Origin: Planctomycetales bacterium
GTDB lineage: Bacteria > Planctomycetota > Planctomycetia > Isosphaerales > Isosphaeraceae
NCBI GenBank assembly: GCA_027435495.1
Contig: DAHZZC010000392.1
Coordinates: forward strand, 1-13,725
Reading direction: 5' to 3'
DNA: 13,725 nt
The position numbers were made by a program, and so were the translations under genes. Below the pieces are notes generated by a model, which did no database searches, had not been told where the DNA came from, and saw only the letters and a list, made by a program, of their open reading frames with translations. Shown here piece after piece: positions 1-5,703 of this stretch (the stretch's first letter is position 1; every line of letters starts with the position of its first letter).

Positions 1-1839
1 CCTGAGGAGATCGCCGCGCGTCAACGATCGTTGCGCTCCTACTTTCAACGGGCGCTGGGCGACCAGCCCGAGCGGACGCCGCTCGACGCTCGCGTCGTCG
101 ACGTGCACCGCCGCGACGGCTACCGCGTCGAGAACGTGGTCTTCGCCAGTCGACCGCATCACCACGTCACGGCCAACCTCTACATCCCCGCGGGCCGGCC
201 GCCGTTCCCGGGCATCCTGCTGCCTTGCGGGCACAGCGACGAGGGCAAGGCGGGCGAGACCTACCAACGGGCGGCTATCCTGCTCGCCCGGAACGGCATG
301 GCTGTGCTCTGCTACGACCCGATCGGCCAGGGTGAGCGCTATCAGCGGCTCGACGACCGCGGCAAGCCCGTGATCCGGGGCACGACCGAGCACACCATGG
401 CCGGAATGGGCGCGTTGCTCGTGGGCCGGGAACTCGCTGGTTATCGGGTCTGGGACGGGATGCGGGCGATCGACTACCTCGCGAGCCGATCCGAGGTCGA
501 TCCCCGCCGCCTCGGCTGCACCGGGAATTCTGGGGGCGGGACGATGACCGCCTATCTCATGGCGCTCGATGATCGGATCGCGGTGGCGGCCCCGTCCTGC
601 TACATCACCTCGCTGGAACGGCTGTTCGCCACCATCGGGCCGCAGGATGCCGAGCAGAATATCACCGGGCAAGTGGCATTCGGAATGGAACACGCGGATT
701 ATATCGCAATGCGAGCACCAAAGCCGACTCTGCTCTCGGTCGGAACCCAGGACTTCTTCGACATCGACGGAAGCTGGATCACCTTCCGAGAGTGCAAGCG
801 GCTTTACGGGCGGCTCGGCTTCGGCGAGCGGGTAGACCTGTTCGAATCGGACGAGCCGCACGGCTTTACCGGACCGCGTCGCGTTGCGGTCGCCCGGTGG
901 ATGTCGCGGTGGCTGCTGAGGAAGGACGAGCCAATCGACGAGCCCGAGTCCTCGATCGCGTCCATCGCTGACCTCCAATGCACCGCGAGCGGCCAGGTGC
1001 TGCGCGAATTCCCGGGCGAACGGTCGGTCTTCGACCTGAATACGACCCGCGCCGAGGAACTCCGAGCAGGCAGGCCGAAGCGTTCTGACGTCGAGTTACG
1101 CGCCGAGGTCCGCCGGTTGATCGGTCTGGAAGGCCGAAAGATCGCGCCCGCCAGGCCCAGGCACGTGGCGACGATTGCGGTCGGCGATCGCCTGGTCGTC
1201 AAGTGGATCTTCGAGGTTGAGCCAGGGGTCGTGGTGCCGGCCATCGAGGTCGCAAGCGCTCGGGTCCAGTCTCCCGAGCGAAAAATCGTTCGGGTCGTCG
1301 AGGAGTGGCCGTCCGGGCTGGAGGAACTCCTCAAGCTGCCCGATGGGACAATCCTGATCCAACCGCGAGGGATGGGCGAGACCCAGCCTGGAGGTAAGGT
1401 CAACGACCCAGGTTGGTTCGGCCAGGACTGGAAGGAAGCTTTCCTGGCGTTCCACCTCGGCCGCCCGCTGCTGGGTCAGCGGGTCGTTGATGTCCTCTCC
1501 GTGCTGGAGGGTCTCGACCAACCCGCGGCCGGCGGGACTAAGGCCGAGGGTGAGCCTCGCCGCTACCGGCTCGTCGGCGTTGGCACGGCGGGCCCAATCG
1601 CGCTGCACTCCGCGTTCCTGGACGAGAACGACCGAATCTCGGACGTGACGATGGAGGGATCGATCGCCTCGTGGGAGGACGTGGTGAAGCAGGGGGTCAT
1701 TCGCACTCCGCTTTCCGTGGTCGTCCCCGGCGCTCTGCGAGTCTACGACCTGCCCGACCTTGTCGCGCGGACGGCGGCCAATCCGGTCAAGAAGCCTCAG
1801 CCTGATCCTGATCAAACCGCAAAGCGTCCGGGTCAATGA
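1..1839 (+). CDS. Acetyl-xylan-esterase-like alpha/beta hydrolase, 5' end outside the window
   Basis: The frame is open from base 1 with no start needed, so the gene is 5'-truncated; a TTG at 31 is in frame but has no clear ribosome site and is probably internal. The N-terminal half is an alpha/beta hydrolase. The nucleophile Ser lies in GNSGGG (codon 529-531), a likely acid Asp in GTQDFFD (codon 751-753), and His in EPHGF (codon 859-861), in the normal order. An oxyanion-loop-like LLPCGHSDEGK precedes them. The pattern fits the acetyl xylan esterase / dienelactone-hydrolase-like proteins common in planctomycetes, which deacylate polysaccharides or related esters; the actual substrate cannot be read from sequence. 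The C-terminal half (from about base 940) looks like a second, degenerate hydrolase-like domain without a visible Ser nucleophile motif. The end has a charged, Pro-rich tail. The stop at 1837-1839 overlaps the convergent neighbour's stop. A signal peptide, if any, would be upstream of the window. Confidence 0.85.
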   Translation, partial: PEEIAARQRSLRSYFQRALGDQPERTPLDARVVDVHRRDGYRVENVVFASRPHHHVTANLYIPAGRPPFPGILLPCGHSDEGKAGETYQRAAILLARNGMAVLCYDPIGQGERYQRLDDRGKPVIRGTTEHTMAGMGALLVGRELAGYRVWDGMRAIDYLASRSEVDPRRLGCTGNSGGGTMTAYLMALDDRIAVAAPSCYITSLERLFATIGPQDAEQNITGQVAFGMEHADYIAMRAPKPTLLSVGTQDFFDIDGSWITFRECKRLYGRLGFGERVDLFESDEPHGFTGPRRVAVARWMSRWLLRKDEPIDEPESSIASIADLQCTASGQVLREFPGERSVFDLNTTRAEELRAGRPKRSDVELRAEVRRLIGLEGRKIAPARPRHVATIAVGDRLVVKWIFEVEPGVVVPAIEVASARVQSPERKIVRVVEEWPSGLEELLKLPDGTILIQPRGMGETQPGGKVNDPGWFGQDWKEAFLAFHLGRPLLGQRVVDVLSVLEGLDQPAAGGTKAEGEPRRYRLVGVGTAGPIALHSAFLDENDRISDVTMEGSIASWEDVVKQGVIRTPLSVVVPGALRVYDLPDLVARTAANPVKKPQPDPDQTAKRPGQ

Positions 1840-3302
1840 AGGCCGATCGCCTTGAAGGTCTCGACGAACTCCTGGGCGTTGAGCTTGAGATCTCCGTCCC
1901 TGTCGTACAGGGCGATCCGCTTCTTGATATCGGCGGGATTCGTTCGCCCGAAGGCGAGAGCGAGTTCCTGTATGTCCAGAAGGCCATCATGGTCCCTGTC
2001 CAGCAGACCCATCGCGATGGCGGAACGGCGGGCCAGCTCCTCGGGCGGAGGCGGGCCGGTCGAGATCGCATCAAAGACCAGGAAGGCCATTTCGTCGGTC
2101 GTCTGCTCGCCGTAGGTAACACGTCGGGGTGGATTGCTCGGATTGGCCGGGTTGGCGGCCGAGTTATCGTAGGTCCAGCGAACGTCCATCTTCGTGCCGG
2201 CCGGAAGGTGGAGCGGACTCGCGTATCGGTAGTAATTCTGCCAGTTGAAATCCCAGTCGGTAATGGAGATGAGGGGAATCCTGGTCGTGTCGGGCAGGGT
2301 CGCCTCGGCCCGGATCGTGCGGCCGATCAAATGCATGTGCGGGAAGATCCCGTAAATGTCCGTGTCGGAGAGGAGCATCTTTGACGCTCGAACCTCATCG
2401 TCGGCCCGGCCGGGGGGGATGTCAATCTGGCTATTGAAGAGGACAATGATCTTCAGGCCGGCGCGCGGCTTCCGGTCTGTGAGGTGGATACCAAGCGTCG
2501 ACTGCTCGACCTCGGGCTTGCCGCTGGGATGGAGGTGAAGCTGGAGGACCAGGTCGGTGTTGCTCGGCCATCGGGCGGCGAGGTCGTCCGGCAGCAGGCT
2601 CGGCTCCATGCCGGGCGTCCAGATCGAGAGCTGACCGGAGAGGATCTGCCCCGGCGGGGCCAGTCCCGAAAGAAAACTCCTGCCGTCGCCCGAGGCGAGT
2701 TTGGCCGCGGCCATCTTGTGGGGCATCGAGGTGAACACTGCGTGGTGGACCACCCTCCGATTACCGGGCCGGTACTCGATCGAAGTGATGTACTTACCCT
2801 CCGGGACCTGGATCGGGAGCACAAAACAGCGATACTCATCGGGTCCAGAGGCGGCCAGGGTATAGGGCTCCGGCATCCTGACGATCATGTCCGGCTCGCC
2901 CAACCGCCAGCCCGTGGCGAACCTGGGAGTCTGGGGCAAGTCAGCGGGATCTCCCTCGGCAGCCCCCGTCTCGGACCATCGACGAATCAGAGCGATTTCG
3001 CCATCCGAGAGCCGCCGCTCGTCGGCAAACGGTACCGCGCCATGCTCAGCCTTCCAGGGAGGCATCCCTCGGCTGGAAGTCAGCTCGGCGATCTGGCCGG
3101 AGCGTCTGGCGGCGTCTCGATAGGTCAGCAGCGAAAAGGGAGCGACCTCTCCGGGCCGGTGACAAGTGGCGCAGTTCCGGAACAGGATGGGGGCAATCTC
3201 CCGGTTGAAGGTGACCTCACGGGGCCCCTCGGCCTGGACGCTCGCGGAATGCCAGGCCACGGCGAACACGGGGAGCATGGCGGCGAATTCTCGAAGCCCC
3301 AT
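1833..3302 (-). CDS. Secreted heme c / type II copper monooxygenase-like / EF-hand fusion protein
   Basis: 489 residues from an ATG at 3302. I chose this start because it gives a short hydrophobic export signal ending near residue 25 and has AAAGG about 10 nt upstream; the frame stays open to 3632, but that extension is Arg/Pro-rich and looks non-coding. Domains in order: a heme c site CATCH (44-48); a PHM-like copper type II monooxygenase module with HH (186-187), HLH (256, 258), HMH (322, 324) and Met405 in GEQTTDEM, which together match the six copper ligands of the peptidylglycine monooxygenase fold; then two EF-hands, DRDHDGLLDIQE (435-446, canonical) and 467-478 (Leu instead of Gly at loop position 6). 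By family knowledge the copper module hydroxylates a substrate using O2 and an external electron donor. The tethered heme might supply those electrons (inference). The substrate is unknown. Location is periplasmic or extracellular. Confidence 0.85.
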   Translation of the reverse strand: MGLREFAAMLPVFAVAWHSASVQAEGPREVTFNREIAPILFRNCATCHRPGEVAPFSLLTYRDAARRSGQIAELTSSRGMPPWKAEHGAVPFADERRLSDGEIALIRRWSETGAAEGDPADLPQTPRFATGWRLGEPDMIVRMPEPYTLAASGPDEYRCFVLPIQVPEGKYITSIEYRPGNRRVVHHAVFTSMPHKMAAAKLASGDGRSFLSGLAPPGQILSGQLSIWTPGMEPSLLPDDLAARWPSNTDLVLQLHLHPSGKPEVEQSTLGIHLTDRKPRAGLKIIVLFNSQIDIPPGRADDEVRASKMLLSDTDIYGIFPHMHLIGRTIRAEATLPDTTRIPLISITDWDFNWQNYYRYASPLHLPAGTKMDVRWTYDNSAANPANPSNPPRRVTYGEQTTDEMAFLVFDAISTGPPPPEELARRSAIAMGLLDRDHDGLLDIQELALAFGRTNPADIKKRIALYDRDGDLKLNAQEFVETFKAIGLH

Positions 3303-3408
3303 TTCAGATCGACCTTTCTCGAACAGAACGGCCCGGGAAATCTGGTTCGACACACCCCCGACCTCAACGGGCAAGGTCCACGCATGGAGTCTAATGATTC
3401 TTCGACCG

Positions 3409-3437
3409 ATTATCGCATCAGGAGAAAGGCGCGAGAA
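3409..3437 (-). promoter_or_regulatory. Candidate sigma70-type promoter of the heme/copper/EF-hand gene
   Basis: On the minus strand TTCTCG (3437-3432) is followed after 17 nt by GATAAT (3414-3409). The -10 box matches TATAAT at 5 of 6 positions and the -35 box matches TTGACA at 3 of 6. Transcription would begin near 3402, leaving a leader of about 100 nt before the ATG at 3302. This is a pattern match only. Confidence 0.3.
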
Positions 3438-3586
3438 GTGATTGGTGACATGACCAGTTACCGCCCCCTCGACCGACCGAAGAAGCCGGCCAGTCGGCCC
3501 AGTGCACGGGTTGCTCGTGGTCACCTCCCCGGCTCGCATCAGGGCCCGCGAGCCGGCCGATCGTCCGGCGGTTTTGTGTCGAATAA

Positions 3587-3880
3587 CGAGGCGAGGCGAC
3601 CGAAGCGAGGCTAGACCGGATCGTCCCGGCATTCCCGTGGGACCGGACGCGCATCGTCACCTTGCTGCGGAATCCTACCGTCTCCCAGATGAATCCTGGG
3701 GTCCTCCAGGGATTCTGCTCCCGCCTTCATCTGGACCTGACCTACGACGCCCGCAACCCCTGGCGCGAGGCGATGTATCTGAAGACGAAAACGTCCCACG
3801 TCGCCCTGTTCGCCGACCGCATCGGCCGCCTCAAGGCGATTGCCGGGTCGAGAGTACGCGGTTCGATCACTCGCTGTTAA
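3587..3880 (+). pseudogene. Truncated gene remnant, family not recognised
   Basis: This frame is open from just after a TAA (3584-3586) to a TAA at 3878-3880. Between 3617 and 3844 it looks truly coding: 65 of 76 codons end in G or C, and the translation is balanced and protein-like (for example AFPWDRTRI, HLDLTYDARNPWREAMY, SHVALFADRIGRLKAI). Coding character begins before the first possible start codon (TTG at 3662; ATG at 3689), and it fades after 3844. No ribosome site is evident. This suggests an internal piece of an old gene rather than a working small gene. I do not recognise the family. The alternative is a genuine short protein starting at 3662 or 3689. The overlapping longer frame 3502-3960 is Arg/Pro-rich and less credible. 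Confidence 0.35.
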
Positions 3881-4640
3881 TGGGAGGCTCGAATCTGCTC
3901 GACAGCGACCGGCACCAGCCCGACGAGATGCCGATCCTGTGCAAGCATGGGTGGATGTAGCATGCCCTTCGAGACGGGTTGTCGAGGATTCCGACCGGCG
4001 GCCGGAGGGACGCCACGCTCGCGGCCGGTGGCTTTCGCTGATGGGCCATGACCCCGGCTTGGCGAGGCAGATGGCGCCCTGGCCCCAAGGGAGCCGATCG
4101 AATCTGCTACCCTGGGCAAAGCCAGCCGACAGATCCGGCTGTGCGGATTATACACACCAGGAGGGGGTCTGGCCGGACGATTCTCTCGCTCCGATCTGGT
4201 TCCGAGCCGAGTTTTCATTATGTCGGAATCGCCTGTGAGCAAGGGGCCTCTGCGAAACGCTCGGAGGAAACTGGCCGCCTGATGCGCGAGCACAAGACGA
4301 GGTCGTAAGGTGCTTCGCGACGCCGGGAAACCCGCTCTTTGCAAATTTGAAGACGGGCCAATCGATCGATTGGTTTCGCAGATCCACCCAGGGCAAGACC
4401 CATCGAATCACACCTCCATCTGGATGATCGGGCCAAGGTGAGCCCTCACTCCCATCGGCGAGGGGTCAGCGGAACGCCTTGCGACCGGGACCCTCGCGAC
4501 CGTCACCGTCGATCGGAAATCGGGCGGACCATGGCCCGGAGAGTCCGAGGACATCGCAGGGTGTTTTTCCGTACGTCGGTGGGGAATCACCGGCCCCGTT
4601 TTCAGGCCCGTTCCAGGAGGCATCTCGATGATTCTTGAGA
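3881..4640. other. Intergenic stretch with no convincing gene
   Basis: All open frames here, on either strand, are short, rich in Arg, Pro, Ser and Gly, and lack both a ribosome site and a clear third-position GC bias. I see no tRNA or rRNA and no insertion-sequence ends. The only distinct structure is the palindrome at 4358-4373. The stretch may be decayed sequence continuing from the remnant just upstream. Confidence 0.5.
4358..4373. repeat. Perfect 16-bp palindrome
   Basis: CCAATCGATCGATTGG reads identically on both strands. It lies in non-coding sequence about 690 bp upstream of actA. Such a fully symmetrical site could bind a dimeric regulator, but no promoter is visible beside it. Confidence 0.55.
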
Positions 4641-4655
4641 GGCTGCTTCCTTTTT
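4616..4655 (+). terminator. Weak candidate terminator-like hairpin followed by T5
   Basis: An irregular stem pairs GGAGGC-A-TCTC (4616-4626) with GAGA-G-GC plus downstream bases (4637-4650), with mismatches and bulges around a 10-nt loop. Five T residues follow at 4651-4655. The stem is imperfect, so this is a possibility only. Confidence 0.2.
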
Positions 4656-4687
4656 GCGATCGATGTGTTATTGTAAAGGCGATTGGA

Positions 4688-4708
4688 CCTCACTCATGTC
4701 GGGTGAGG
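4688..4708 (+). ncRNA. Hairpin of a candidate structured leader or small RNA ending at the 4764 terminator
   Basis: CCTCAC (4688-4693) pairs perfectly with GTGAGG (4703-4708) around a 9-nt loop, and flanking GG/CC could extend the stem. It lies 18 nt before the strong terminator stem, so one transcript would carry two consecutive hairpins. I do not recognise a known riboswitch class. The RNA could be a small non-coding transcript or an attenuator leader; neither is shown by sequence alone. Confidence 0.3.
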
Positions 4709-4726
4709 ATACCGCGGCTATGGTGG

Positions 4727-4764
4727 CCCCACGGTGCGAATCGTCGCATCGGTGGGGTTTTTTT
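4727..4764 (+). terminator. Rho-independent terminator
   Basis: CCCCAC (4727-4732) pairs with GTGGGG (4752-4757). After a small internal loop, TGCGA pairs with TCGCA around an ATCG loop. Seven T residues (4758-4764) follow at once. The T tract is on the plus strand only, so it ends plus-strand transcription. No intact plus-strand gene lies just upstream. It therefore either ends a small RNA, insulates the act operon from read-through, or works as an attenuator. Confidence 0.75.
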
Positions 4765-4801
4765 ATTGACTCTGACAAAGCAGGGACCACTTATGTGATC
4801 G

Positions 4802-4830
4802 TTGTCTATGCAATGCTGCATGGATAAAAA
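4802..4830 (+). promoter_or_regulatory. Candidate promoter of the act operon
   Basis: TTGTCT (4802-4807) is separated by exactly 17 nt from TAAAAA (4825-4830); each box matches its sigma70 consensus at 4 of 6 positions. It sits after the terminator and 220 bp before actA, in the most AT-rich part of the region. The spacer holds a small inverted repeat, ATGCA-ATGC-TGCAT (4808-4821). Transcription would start near 4837. Confidence 0.35.
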
Positions 4831-4858
4831 CAGGCGGCCGTTCGGACCTGCGATGAAG

Positions 4859-4881
4859 GAGTCGGGGTTCTCACCCCACTC
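4859..4881 (+). promoter_or_regulatory. Hairpin in the act operon leader
   Basis: GAGT-C-GGGG (4859-4867) pairs with CCCC-ACTC (4874-4881) around the loop TTCTCA, with one bulged C. It would form about 22 nt into the transcript from the candidate promoter. No T tract follows, so it is not a terminator. A 5'-stabilising or regulatory role is speculation. Confidence 0.35.
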
Positions 4882-5038
4882 GCCTCGACGATTGCGGCGA
4901 CTTCCTCCTTCGGGTCATCGGGAACGGGCAAGATCCAGCGTTCAAGCTTCGAAGGTCGGTTCGAGCTTCGAGATGGACGACGGATATTCCTTAATCGGTC
5001 GCGGCGTAGTGACCGAGAAGGATGGCCGACCAACAGTC

Positions 5039-5044
5039 GGGAGG
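5039..5044 (+). promoter_or_regulatory. Ribosome binding site deciding the TTG start of actA
   Basis: GGGAGG ends 5 nt before TTG at 5050. No in-frame ATG or GTG nearby gives a better start, so this site fixes TTG as the initiation codon. Confidence 0.7.
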
Positions 5045-5049
5045 CTCCA

Positions 5050-5703
5050 TTGGCACTGATCTTCACACAGCGAGCGGATGACTGGTTGCGTCGAGGCATG
5101 GCTGGAGCGTTCGCCTCCGTCGTGCTCGGCATCACGGGTATTTATTATTACGCGCCACCCGAGTACACGCGTGTTGGTTACGCGCCGAAGCAACCGGTTG
5201 CGTACTCGCATGAGCTGCATGCTGGGCGGCTGGGACTGTCTTGCCTTTACTGCCACACCGGGGTCGAGGAATCGTCGGTGGCCAAGATACCGCCGACCCA
5301 GACCTGCATAAATTGCCACCAGGCGATCAAGGCGGATAGCCCGCAACTGGAAGCGATCCGAGTGAGCTGGGCGGGTGGCAGCCCGATCCGTTGGGAGCGG
5401 GTCCACCAGACCCCCGACTACGTGTATTTCAATCATGCGGTCCATGTGCGTCGCGGGGTGGGCTGCGTGAGTTGCCACGGCAAGGTCAACGAGATGCCGG
5501 TGGTCGTCCACGAGAAACCGCTCAGCATGGGATGGTGCCTGGAATGCCATCGGCATCCCGAGGAGCATCTCCGCCCGCCCGACCAGGCGACGAATTTTGA
5601 GTGGCAGCCGCCCCAGGGCCAGAACCAGCGGGATTTTGGCCTGACGTTGAAGGACCAGTTCGGCATTCGAGCCCCGGAGACCTGCACAGGATGTCACCGA
5701 TAA
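5050..5703 (+). CDS. actA: ACIII pentaheme cytochrome c subunit ActA
   Basis: 217 residues beginning at TTG (5050), supported by GGGAGG 5 nt upstream. One N-terminal membrane segment (about 17-34) anchors the protein, and the rest lies outside the membrane. Five CxxCH heme sites are visible: CLYCH 65-69, CINCH 86-90, CVSCH 139-143, CLECH 163-167 and CTGCH 212-216. The contexts PVAYSHELHAG, IPPTQTCINCH, FNHAVHV and MGWCLECHRHP are typical of ActA. In ACIII this subunit takes electrons from the ActB iron-sulfur chain and relays them toward the soluble or oxidase-bound acceptor. The gene is the first of the operon and its last 13 nt overlap actB, which implies translational coupling. The fifth heme site lies at the extreme C terminus, two residues from the end. 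Identification is firm; the sequence resembles ordinary tetraheme cytochromes less well. Confidence 0.95.
   Translation: MALIFTQRADDWLRRGMAGAFASVVLGITGIYYYAPPEYTRVGYAPKQPVAYSHELHAGRLGLSCLYCHTGVEESSVAKIPPTQTCINCHQAIKADSPQLEAIRVSWAGGSPIRWERVHQTPDYVYFNHAVHVRRGVGCVSCHGKVNEMPVVVHEKPLSMGWCLECHRHPEEHLRPPDQATNFEWQPPQGQNQRDFGLTLKDQFGIRAPETCTGCHR

Noticed and set aside
3303..3632. N-terminal extension of the copper protein frame (110 extra residues)
   Set aside because: It is Arg/Ser/Gly-rich without domain character, and the ATG at 3302 gives a clean export signal with a ribosome site.
3840..3900. tRNA-like T-loop sequences (GTTCGATC, CTCGAAT)
   Set aside because: The flanking bases do not pair into a T-arm, and no acceptor or anticodon stems can be drawn.
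3502..3960. 152-codon plus-strand frame
   Set aside because: It is Arg/Pro-rich with no ribosome site, and it overlaps a frame with much better codon statistics at 3617-3844.
3883..4130. Similar stretches at about 3883 and 4089 (both contain TCGAATCTGCT after GGGAG) as a repeat element
   Set aside because: Only an 11-bp exact core is shared and the rest aligns only with gaps; chance is a sufficient explanation.
4640..4764. Known riboswitch (fluoride, guanidine, SAM or similar) before actA
   Set aside because: I could not match the conserved core of any class I know; only generic hairpins plus a terminator are visible.
5601..5690. Earlier GTG start for actB
   Set aside because: It would lie 100 bp inside the actA coding region; ATG 5691 gives the normal ActB N terminus.
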